DNA from: Galbibacter mesophilus | GTDB lineage: Bacteria; Bacteroidota; Bacteroidia; Flavobacteriales; Flavobacteriaceae | DNA length: 64,000 nucleotides | Reading direction: 5' to 3' | NCBI RefSeq assembly: GCF_023721415.1 | Contig: NZ_JAMQVC010000001.1 | Span: forward strand, 806,001-870,000 | Shown: piece by piece, positions 26,548 through 33,676 of the stretch | Layout of the letters: each line of letters begins with the position of its first letter | Numbering within the stretch: the first letter of the stretch is position 1 | Notes under the pieces: model-generated | Told to the model about the DNA's origin: nothing | The model's input: only the letters and a program-made list of their open reading frames with translations | Databases searched by the model: none | Made by a program: the position numbers and the translations under genes

Positions 26548-28092
26548 TTATTTAACTTTCATCAACCAGTTTCTTACATCTACTTCCTCTTTCACCAAAT
26601 CACGAAGCTCGGTAATTTTTACCCTTTTTTGCTCCATGGTGTCACGGTGTCTTATCGTCACGGTTTGATCTTCCAAGGTATCATGATCTACCGTAACACA
26701 GAATGGTGTTCCCGCTGCATCCTGCCTACGGTAACGTCTTCCAACGGCATCTTTTTCATCATAAGTTACATTGAAATCCCATTTCAATTCCTCAAAAATC
26801 TCTTTGGCCACTTCTGGAAGTCCGTCTTTTTTCACCAATGGTAAAATAGCCACTTTTGTAGGTGCTAATACTGCAGGAAGTTTTAAAACGGTACGTGTGG
26901 AACCATTTTCAAGTTCTTCTTCCTGTAACGAGTTAGAAAAAACAGCCAAGAACATTCTATCCAATCCAATAGACGTTTCCAAAACATATGGAACGTAACT
27001 TTTGTTTTCTTCAGGATCGAAATACTGCAATTTTTTATTGCTGAATTTTTCATGTTGTGCCAAATCGAAATCGGTTCTGGAGTGAATCCCTTCCAATTCT
27101 TTAAATCCGAATGGGAATTTAAACTCAATATCAGAAGCAGCATCAGCATAATGAGCTAATTTTTCATGATCGTGGAATCGGTAATTGTCTTCGCCCATTC
27201 CTAGTGACAAATGCCACTTCAATCTGGTTTCTTTCCAGTAATCGTACCATTCTTTCTGCGTTCCGGGTTTAATGAAAAATTGCATTTCCATTTGTTCGAA
27301 CTCACGCATACGGAAAATAAATTGCCTTGCTACGATTTCATTTCTGAAAGCCTTTCCTGTTTGGGCAATTCCAAAAGGAATTTTCATACGACCCGTTTTT
27401 TGAACATTCAGGAAATTCACGAAAATACCCTGTGCTGTTTCTGGGCGTAAGTATAAATCCATCGCAGAGTCTGCTGAAGCTCCTAATTTCGTGCCAAACA
27501 TAAGGTTGAACTGCTTTACTTCTGTCCAGTTCTTACTTCCTGTATCGGGATCGGCTATTTCCAACTCTTCAATAAGTGCTTTTACATCTGCCAAATCTTC
27601 TTTTTCCAAAGATTGACCCAAACGTTTTAAAATTGCCTGAGCCTGCTCTGTATATTTAACCACACGCGGATTGGTAGCCACGAATTGTTCTTTATCAAAG
27701 GCATCACCAAAGCGTTTTTCCGCTTTTGCAACTTCCTTGTCTATTTTAGCTTCTATTTTGGCAACATAATCTTCTACCAAAACATCTGCGCGATATCTCT
27801 TTTTTGAATCTTTATTGTCTATTAAAGGGTCGTTAAATGCATCAACGTGCCCAGAAGCTTTCCAAGTGGTTGGGTGCATTAATATGGAGGCATCTATTCC
27901 TACAATATTATCGTGCATTTGCACCATTGCTTTCCACCAATAGTCGCGGATATTTTTTTTAAGTTCTGCACCGTTTTGTGCATAGTCATACACGGCACTT
28001 AAACCGTCATAAATTTCACTAGATGGAAAAATATACCCATACTCTTTAGCATGGGAAATTACTTTCTTAAATTGATCATCTTGATTTGCCAT
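26548..28092 (-). CDS. glyS: Glycyl-tRNA synthetase, homodimeric class II type
   Basis: A 514-residue enzyme charging tRNA-Gly. Class II motifs are seen: RPETAQGIFVNF (motif region of the GlyRS family), FRNEIVARQFIFRMREFEQM (motif 2) and SIGLDRMFLAVF (motif 3). The C-terminal anticodon-binding domain (PTKVAILPLVKKDGLPEVAK) ends in NWLMKVK. This is the alpha2 type found in Bacteroidota, archaea and eukaryotes, not the tetrameric type of E. coli. It lies 36 bp after the coiled-coil membrane protein gene and may share its transcript, but also has a very close -7 element of its own. Confidence 0.97.
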   Translation of the reverse strand: MANQDDQFKKVISHAKEYGYIFPSSEIYDGLSAVYDYAQNGAELKKNIRDYWWKAMVQMHDNIVGIDASILMHPTTWKASGHVDAFNDPLIDNKDSKKRYRADVLVEDYVAKIEAKIDKEVAKAEKRFGDAFDKEQFVATNPRVVKYTEQAQAILKRLGQSLEKEDLADVKALIEELEIADPDTGSKNWTEVKQFNLMFGTKLGASADSAMDLYLRPETAQGIFVNFLNVQKTGRMKIPFGIAQTGKAFRNEIVARQFIFRMREFEQMEMQFFIKPGTQKEWYDYWKETRLKWHLSLGMGEDNYRFHDHEKLAHYADAASDIEFKFPFGFKELEGIHSRTDFDLAQHEKFSNKKLQYFDPEENKSYVPYVLETSIGLDRMFLAVFSNSLQEEELENGSTRTVLKLPAVLAPTKVAILPLVKKDGLPEVAKEIFEELKWDFNVTYDEKDAVGRRYRRQDAAGTPFCVTVDHDTLEDQTVTIRHRDTMEQKRVKITELRDLVKEEVDVRNWLMKVK

Positions 28093-28096
28093 GTCG

Positions 28097-28104
28097 CAAA
28101 AATA
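28097..28104 (-). promoter_or_regulatory. Candidate -7 promoter giving a leaderless glyS transcript
   Basis: On the minus strand TATTTTTG is followed by CGAC and then directly by the glyS ATG (28092). If used, transcription would start at or next to the start codon. No -33 TTG was seen. Confidence 0.4.
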
Positions 28105-28128
28105 TACTTTTTAGGAGAATTAGAATTT

Positions 28129-29049
28129 TTATTTCAGCTTAAAAACCGACGAAGCCAGTAAATTTTCTTCGTAGAAAACATTTACCCTGTAATCACCTTC
28201 CATGCCGAGGTTATTTACAATTATATAATCGCAAATCCCGAGCGGTTTGTTTTCATAATCGATAACGATTTTCTTACTGTAGATAAGCTTTTTATTGTTG
28301 AAGCTAACTGCGCTTCGGCTGCCCAGAATGTTGTTATTCGGATCGATAAATTGAATATAAAATTCTTTTTCCCCTGGCTTTAACAAGGTTCCTGGAGCAA
28401 CATTGAAACACGCCCGCAAACGTTCTGTTTTAGAAACCCTGTTGGTTTCTATAACTTTTCCATTGCTTCTTACTTTATAAGCAAATCCGGCTAAGTTGGA
28501 TACTTTCAATGCTGGATTTTTATCTATTTGCATGGAAAGCGCAATGTTTTCGTTAATTAAAGAATCCGTAAATTGGGTAAGGTTTTCGTTAGCGCTTTTC
28601 AACGCATTTGAATACCGTTCCAATTCTATGTACCGAAGTTTTGTACTATCAATTTCCCTAGACAACAGGAAATTTTGTTTTTTTATGGAATCTGTAATTT
28701 TATGAAGTTCTTTATTTTCCTTTCGGATTTCAGCAAGCTCCCTGCGGTAGCGACCTAAAATTTGGTAATCTACTTCCAACAATTCAATAGAATCCATCAA
28801 CATGGCGATGCGCTTTCGGCTATAATCAATTTCTTTAATGTGCGAATCGTTTTCTTTCGCCAATTCGTTCAAATCGTTTTGAATACTCTCCAAGTCCTCG
28901 ACAATCATACCCTTGGCATTTTCTAAAAAAGTAACTTTCTCTTCACTTTCCACATAATTAAAGTAAGAGAAACCCGTTAGGGCGGCTATACATAGTAATA
29001 GGACTCCGAGTATTATTTTTTGGCCAAGCTGCTTTTTTTGAGCACTCAT
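28129..29049 (-). CDS. Membrane-anchored coiled-coil protein of unknown function
   Basis: A 306-residue protein not assigned to a named family. A short cytoplasmic N-terminus (MSAQKKQLGQK) precedes one membrane span (IILGVLLLCIAALTGFSYF, about 12-30). Then comes a long heptad-type helical region (about 35-170, for example ELAEIRKENKELHKITDSIK) and a C-terminal beta-rich domain (about 175-306). The pattern fits a protein reaching into the periplasm. Its gene is divergent from the comF-like gene (40-bp gap) and upstream of glyS. No enzymatic motif was found. Confidence 0.75.
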   Translation of the reverse strand: MSAQKKQLGQKIILGVLLLCIAALTGFSYFNYVESEEKVTFLENAKGMIVEDLESIQNDLNELAKENDSHIKEIDYSRKRIAMLMDSIELLEVDYQILGRYRRELAEIRKENKELHKITDSIKKQNFLLSREIDSTKLRYIELERYSNALKSANENLTQFTDSLINENIALSMQIDKNPALKVSNLAGFAYKVRSNGKVIETNRVSKTERLRACFNVAPGTLLKPGEKEFYIQFIDPNNNILGSRSAVSFNNKKLIYSKKIVIDYENKPLGICDYIIVNNLGMEGDYRVNVFYEENLLASSVFKLK

Positions 29050-29059
29050 TTAAATTAGT

Positions 29060-29067
29060 TAGATTTG
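29060..29067 (+). promoter_or_regulatory. Candidate -7 promoter element of the comF-like gene
   Basis: TAGATTTG matches TAnnTTTG and lies 22 bp before the proposed TTG start at 29090, inside the 40-bp divergent gap. Confidence 0.5.
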
Positions 29068-29089
29068 AATATAACTTCAACTATTAGAA

Positions 29090-29788
29090 TTGATTAAAGC
29101 GGTAAAGATAATAAATGATCTTGAAAATTTATTTTTTCCCACCACTTGTTTAGGGTGTACAAAAATTATCCCTCCGCATGCGGGTTCTATTTGTGTTTCC
29201 TGTAGGCATGAGCTCCCACTCACTCAATATATTAATGAAAACGACAACCCAACCGAAAAAATTTTATACGGAAGGGTAAAAATTGAAAACGGCGCTTCCT
29301 TCTTGCGATATTACAAAAAAGGAATCGTACAACAGCTTATTCATCATTTAAAATATAAAGGTCATGAAGAAATTGGTATTTTCTTTGGAAAATGGATGGG
29401 TAAAGAGCTGGCTGCTTCAAAAAGATTTAACGATATCGATTTAGTAATTCCAGTGCCTTTGCATCCCAAAAAACTTAAAAGTCGTGGCTACAACCAAGTT
29501 TCTAAGTTCGGCGAGGAAATTGCTAAAGCATTGGGAGCAACCTATTCCGAAGAAATTTTGATTAACACCTCCTATTCCAAAAGTCAGACACTAAAAGACC
29601 GTCTTTCGAGAAATTTCGGTAAAAAATCCAATTACATAGTTACTACTGAAACCAATTTAAATGAGAAGCACATTCTTATTGTAGATGATGTAATTACCAC
29701 CGGTGCAACAATGGAGCGCTGTATTAAGGCATTTTCAAAAAATAAGAACATAAAAATAAGCATTGCTACCATTGCGATTACAGCTTAA
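29090..29788 (+). CDS. ComF family phosphoribosyltransferase-like protein
   Basis: A 232-residue cytoplasmic protein. The N-terminal zinc-ribbon-like part has CLGC and CVSC pairs. The C-terminal type I phosphoribosyltransferase fold shows IPVPLHPKKLKSRGYNQ and the PRPP-binding loop LIVDDVITTGATMERC. In naturally competent bacteria ComF supports DNA uptake across the inner membrane, but homologues occur widely in non-competent species. The reading frame has no ATG near its 5' end. TTG at 29090 is the best start, given the promoter at 29060-29067 and the early position of the CLGC pair. Confidence 0.88.
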   Translation: MIKAVKIINDLENLFFPTTCLGCTKIIPPHAGSICVSCRHELPLTQYINENDNPTEKILYGRVKIENGASFLRYYKKGIVQQLIHHLKYKGHEEIGIFFGKWMGKELAASKRFNDIDLVIPVPLHPKKLKSRGYNQVSKFGEEIAKALGATYSEEILINTSYSKSQTLKDRLSRNFGKKSNYIVTTETNLNEKHILIVDDVITTGATMERCIKAFSKNKNIKISIATIAITA

Positions 29789-29946
29789 TTAGATTATAGG
29801 TTTATATTCAATTTAACTTCCAAACTTGAGTCTAAATAGGTTTATTCAAAAAGAAAAGATTTTCAATTATCACCTTATTTTATAATCCTATCTTAATTTC
29901 AACGTTACTAAAAATAATCGTTAATTTGCAGCTTTAATTGGGTTTT

Positions 29947-31554
29947 ATGAACGCTACTCGCTTTTTTGGTTATAGTTTCTTTGTTTGTATTCTACTTAGT
30001 ATCATTAGCTGCGCTAGAAGGGGAACCCCGCAAGGTGGCCCAAAAGATGTAGACGCCCCGTATATTATTTCTTCGGATCCAGAAAACAACACTACTAATT
30101 TTGATGAAGATAAAATTAGAATTACGTTTGATGAATACATTAAGCTGAAAGATCTTCAAAAACAACTAATCGTTTCCCCTCCACTAAAAAACCAACCTTT
30201 TATTTTCCCGCAATCGGGAGCGAGCAAATATCTGGAAATTGAATTATTAGACACCCTAAAGGAGAACACGACTTACGTTTTTAATTTCGGTCAAAGTGTG
30301 GTAGATAATACGGAAGAAAATCCATATTCATTCTTCACCTATGCTTTTTCAACCGGTGATTATATTGATTCTTTGGAAGTAGAAGGTTTTGTTATCGACG
30401 CTGTTCAAAAGAAACCAGATCCATTTATTTCGGTGATGTTGTATGAAGTGGATTCAGCGTACACAGACTCCGTAATTTTTCAAAAACCGCCGAATTACAT
30501 TACCAACACACTCGACAGCTCGGTGAACTTTCGACTGACCAATTTAAAAGAAGGTCTTTATCGTATGGTTGCTATTAAGGACAAGGCGAACAATTATAAA
30601 TTCGATCCTAAAACCGATAAAATTGGATTTATCGATCATTTTGTTGAAATACCAAACGATTCTATTTACGGGTTAAATCTGTTTAAAGAAGTTCCTGATT
30701 ACAAACCTGCCAGACCTTCCCTTATTGCTAAAAATAAACTCTTTTTTGGGTATGAAGGCGACCCAAAAGGAATGGAAATAGAGTTGCTATCTGAAAAACC
30801 TGCTGATTACGATTACAGGATTTTTAAGGATATGAAAACGGATACCCTTCATTACTTTTTCACTCCTTTTGAAGCCGACTCCCTCGTTTTTAAAGTTGGA
30901 AAAGAAAAGGCTTTAGACACCTTTACCGTTCGGATAAAAGAATTATATGCCGATACTTTAGTGGTAGCCCAAGCAAGTAAGAAATTCAGTCTAAATGATT
31001 CTTTAAAGTTATACGCATCAACACCAATGGAAACGTATAACCAAGAGTTTGTTTCCGTTATAAATCAAGATTCTGTGCAATTGGATTTTACGGCAAACCT
31101 TAATAAAGCCGACAACATGTTGAGTTTTAAATGGGCTACAGAACCCAATCAAAAATATCAATTGAAGTTATTGCCCGGAGCCATTACCGATTTTTATGGA
31201 GATGTAAATGACACTCTTACTTATAACACATCGACAAAAAGTTTAGCTGATTTAGGAAGCATGCGTGTTAACCTGAAAAATGTCGACAAGTACCCTATAA
31301 TCCTTCAGCTTACCGATGATAAAGGAGAAGTAAAACAGGAGCTTTTTATAAAAGAGCAGAAATATGCTTACGAGTTTAGAAATATTGATCCGGCTACGTA
31401 TCTCATCCGCGTTATTCACGACAGCAACGGAAACGGAAAATGGGACACTGGAAATTACTTAAAAAAAATTCAGCCCGAGCGTATAAGCTATTACCCCGAC
31501 CCGGTAGAATTACGTGCCAACTGGGAGATTGAACAAACGTTTATTTTGCAGTAG
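29947..31554 (+). CDS. Lipoprotein with N-terminal bacterial Ig-like domain
   Basis: A 535-residue lipoprotein. The signal ends in IISC with the lipid-acceptor Cys22, followed by ARRGTPQGGPKD. Then comes a Big_5 type Ig-like domain of about 100 residues (APYIISSDPENNTTNFDEDK to FSTGDYIDSLEVEG), a recurrent start for large flavobacterial envelope lipoproteins. The rest is beta-rich and ends with a possible pre-albumin-like part (VIHDSNGNGKWDTGNYL). ATG 29947 is preferred over the in-frame TTG at 29938 because it gives a compact signal peptide. No enzymatic motif is seen and the partner is unknown. Confidence 0.8.
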   Translation: MNATRFFGYSFFVCILLSIISCARRGTPQGGPKDVDAPYIISSDPENNTTNFDEDKIRITFDEYIKLKDLQKQLIVSPPLKNQPFIFPQSGASKYLEIELLDTLKENTTYVFNFGQSVVDNTEENPYSFFTYAFSTGDYIDSLEVEGFVIDAVQKKPDPFISVMLYEVDSAYTDSVIFQKPPNYITNTLDSSVNFRLTNLKEGLYRMVAIKDKANNYKFDPKTDKIGFIDHFVEIPNDSIYGLNLFKEVPDYKPARPSLIAKNKLFFGYEGDPKGMEIELLSEKPADYDYRIFKDMKTDTLHYFFTPFEADSLVFKVGKEKALDTFTVRIKELYADTLVVAQASKKFSLNDSLKLYASTPMETYNQEFVSVINQDSVQLDFTANLNKADNMLSFKWATEPNQKYQLKLLPGAITDFYGDVNDTLTYNTSTKSLADLGSMRVNLKNVDKYPIILQLTDDKGEVKQELFIKEQKYAYEFRNIDPATYLIRVIHDSNGNGKWDTGNYLKKIQPERISYYPDPVELRANWEIEQTFILQ

Positions 31555-31580
31555 TTTTTTGGGGTGCTGGGTTTTAGGTG

Positions 31581-31835
31581 TTAGATGCTAGAAATAGAAG
31601 CCAATGGTCAGTAATCAGTTGGCAGGGATTTCAGGCTCTTCAAGAAAATCGAGCAGCTAACAACTTTGCGACTTATCAACTTAACAAATCAGCAATCGAA
31701 GCTAGAGGCTGGAAGCTAGAAGAAGGGAGACAGAAGCTCGAAAAATTTAAATTAGTCAATTCACCGAATAAACAGTTCAAAAAATCAACTTTTTCCTCTT
31801 TTCACTCTTTCCCTTTTTACTTATTTACATTACAA
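31581..31835 (+). repeat. Mosaic dispersed repeat, copy 1 (blocks A-B-C)
   Basis: This non-coding stretch fills the gap between two convergent genes. It aligns in three blocks with the reverse complement of 61896-62362: A (about 31581-31680), B (31681-31736) and C (31737-31830). In block B 48 of 56 bases match, including the shared run GAAGAAGGGAGACAGAAG. In block A a shared CAGCTAACAACTTTGCGA is seen. The short open frame here is not a gene. Confidence 0.8.
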
Positions 31836-31841
31836 CAAACA

Positions 31842-32615
31842 TCAATCCAATAGCGTAAATGCATCTCGGTCGGATAAGAATTTGAGTCCGTTTCTGTATT
31901 TCTCAATGAGGTTTTTATCCAATTCTGCATACAAGGTTTCTTCTTGTTCGCTATACACCACGGTTGCTCCCAATGGATCGTAAATTGCAGAATGCCCAGT
32001 ATACTCAAAATCATTTCCGTCGAGTCCAATTCGGTTTACCCCAATACAATAGCTCATGTTTTCAATTGCACGTGCTTTTAGTAGAACATCCCATGCGTTT
32101 ACACGTTTGTTTGGCCAATTGGCCACGTAGATTAACGCGTCATAATCTTCCACATTTCTAGCAAATACAGGAAACCGAAGATCGTAACACACTTGCAAAC
32201 ACAATGCCCATCCCTTGTAATTTACAATCGTTTTTTCCTTACCTACAGTATATACTTTATCTTCCCCCGCAAGGGTAAAAGTATGCCGTTTGTCATACGT
32301 AAATACTTCCGAAGAAGGGGTTACAAAAAACATTCGATTAAAGTATTTTCCATCTTCCTTAAAAGCGACGCTTCCGGTAATAGCGCTATTCCTTTGAGAA
32401 GCAAGTTTTTTTAACCATGGCAGTGTTTTTCCGTTGCTGTCTTCGGCCACTGCTGAGGCGTTCATAGTAAACCCACTGGTAAACATTTCAGGAAGAACTA
32501 TTAAATCTACTCCCTCAATTTCTTTTATTTTTTGCTGAAGCATTTCTCGGTTCGCTTGGGGATCCTCCCAAATCAACGGAGTTTGGATGGCGGCTATTTT
32601 AAGTGATTTTGACAT
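31842..32615 (-). CDS. Carbon-nitrogen hydrolase, omega-amidase-like (YafV/Nit2 type)
   Basis: A 257-residue cytoplasmic amidase of the nitrilase superfamily. The catalytic triad is Glu43 (LPEMFTSGF), Lys109 (YDKRHTF) and Cys143 (LQVCYDLRFP). Sequence and length fit omega-amidases that hydrolyse alpha-ketoglutaramate and alpha-ketosuccinamate, products of glutamine or asparagine transamination. The substrate is inferred from family resemblance. The gene faces the lipoprotein gene across the repeat at 31581-31835. Upstream, on the same strand, a terminator at 32664-32697 isolates it from the preceding transcription unit. Confidence 0.88.
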   Translation of the reverse strand: MSKSLKIAAIQTPLIWEDPQANREMLQQKIKEIEGVDLIVLPEMFTSGFTMNASAVAEDSNGKTLPWLKKLASQRNSAITGSVAFKEDGKYFNRMFFVTPSSEVFTYDKRHTFTLAGEDKVYTVGKEKTIVNYKGWALCLQVCYDLRFPVFARNVEDYDALIYVANWPNKRVNAWDVLLKARAIENMSYCIGVNRIGLDGNDFEYTGHSAIYDPLGATVVYSEQEETLYAELDKNLIEKYRNGLKFLSDRDAFTLLD

Positions 32616-32663
32616 AGCCTAAAGGTACTTGCTATTTCTCAATTTTTAAAAAATTTGAAGGCA

Positions 32664-32697
32664 TAAAAAAACCCAACAGGCCGCAACAGCTTGTTGG
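32664..32697 (-). terminator. Intrinsic terminator following the G-rich repeat array
   Basis: On the minus strand CCAACA and TGTTGG (32692-32697 with 32673-32678) form a stem followed by GTTTTTTTATG. It lies beyond the array at 32748-32910, so a transcript from the 32927-33643 gene or from within the array would contain the whole array before ending here. Confidence 0.75.
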
Positions 32698-32747
32698 CTT
32701 TTACTTTTCCGAAGTTGTTTAAATATAAAACCTCTCGGTAACGCACT

Positions 32748-32910
32748 CCCCTGAAACTTATGTATCGCCCCACGGGTGTATGGGCATTTCCCACGAACTA
32801 ATGACCTTCCCCTCGCTTCTCACGATGATTCCCTCGGCCGTTTCATCTTCCCCTCACTATATAAACGCTTCCCCTCGGGCACATGACCCTCCCCTCGTGT
32901 AGGGAAGTGG
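32748..32910. repeat. Array of eight G/C-rich direct repeats with alternating 20/21-bp spacing
   Basis: On the plus strand the motif yCCC(T/A)CG, mostly preceded by T, recurs at 32748, 32768, 32789, 32809, 32830, 32850, 32871 and 32891. The steps are 20, 21, 20, 21, 20, 21 and 20 bases. Only about eight bases of each unit are conserved and the rest varies, apart from a loose ATG near position 13. On the minus strand the motif is CGAGGGGA. The stretch is clearly richer in G+C than its surroundings. It is not coding in any frame and the motif is too short and the spacers too brief for a CRISPR. Confidence 0.85.
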
Positions 32911-32926
32911 AAATCGTATTGCGGGA

Positions 32927-33643
32927 CTATTTCTTCAACCGATATCGTTTCATATACTTATTTAAATAGCCCTTTCTTCTTATTTCGTTATCCCTAAAAA
33001 CGTATTTACCCGTGGCCCGTATCTCAGACACTGCCTCGTATGCGTGGGTGTACGCCCGATCCCGCATATCTTTTTCTTCGGTATTATCGGCGGTACTTTC
33101 ATTGGATTTGGCTAAGAGGTCGGCCATGTGCGTTGCCGTTGCTGCAGCTTTGTTGAACAACATCATATCCAACTTAATTTTTTGGAGTTCCTGTAGGTTT
33201 TTCATCCCCAAGGAAGCTAAATCACTCAAATCCTGAATCATATCCGGGTGACCATTTCCCTCTGCTATTTCCTTTACCCGATTTAAAACATCTTGACGCT
33301 GGCGATACGCAAAGCGAAACGCATCCAGTAAATCATCTCTTAACTTGTACGCTCCCGGCGCTAGCAAGTCCCATTCTCTTCGAGCTTCATCCCTCCCGTA
33401 ACGTTCACTTACCCATAACGATTGGGTATATCTAAGAGCTCCCGTTCTATTGGGCAGGTCTTCTACAAATTTTTTCCATTGCAGTCCCACACGACCCAAA
33501 GCGTGTTTATCTTGTTGAACCCAAACATATAAATCTTCTGCTTCTTGTAAAAAAGCATCAATTGGCATGTTGGGCAATTTAACTTCAGATGAAGGTATTT
33601 CCTTCAAAATAGGCAACTTGTTTTCATACTTTTCTTTACTCAT
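32927..33643 (-). CDS. Unrecognised helical protein downstream of the DUF5689 lipoprotein
   Basis: A 238-residue protein I cannot assign to a family. It has no signal peptide or membrane span, is highly charged and is predicted to be nearly all helical. Segments rich in aromatic residues occur early (AEDLYVWVQQDKHAL, GALRYTQSLWVSERYGRD), and the C-terminus is strongly basic (RRKGYLNKYMKRYRLKK). The start lies 33 bp after the lipoprotein gene on the same strand, so co-transcription is likely. The repeat array begins ~17 bp past the stop. The basic tail could bind nucleic acid, but this is a guess from composition. Confidence 0.75.
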   Translation of the reverse strand: MSKEKYENKLPILKEIPSSEVKLPNMPIDAFLQEAEDLYVWVQQDKHALGRVGLQWKKFVEDLPNRTGALRYTQSLWVSERYGRDEARREWDLLAPGAYKLRDDLLDAFRFAYRQRQDVLNRVKEIAEGNGHPDMIQDLSDLASLGMKNLQELQKIKLDMMLFNKAAATATHMADLLAKSNESTADNTEEKDMRDRAYTHAYEAVSEIRATGKYVFRDNEIRRKGYLNKYMKRYRLKK

Positions 33644-33676
33644 GATTAAAAATTTATGGTTATTACATTAAGGCAT

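Noticed and set aside
29090-29788. The comF-like gene as evidence of a competence locus
   Set aside because: ComF-like proteins are widespread in non-competent bacteria and no other competence gene is nearby.
31578-31853. 91-codon open frame between the lipoprotein and hydrolase genes
   Set aside because: It lies entirely in the mosaic repeat, which recurs at 61896-62362 without an equivalent open frame.
32748-32910. Reading the 20/21-bp array as a CRISPR
   Set aside because: The conserved core is only ~8 bases, the variable parts are ~12 bases, and no cas gene is near.
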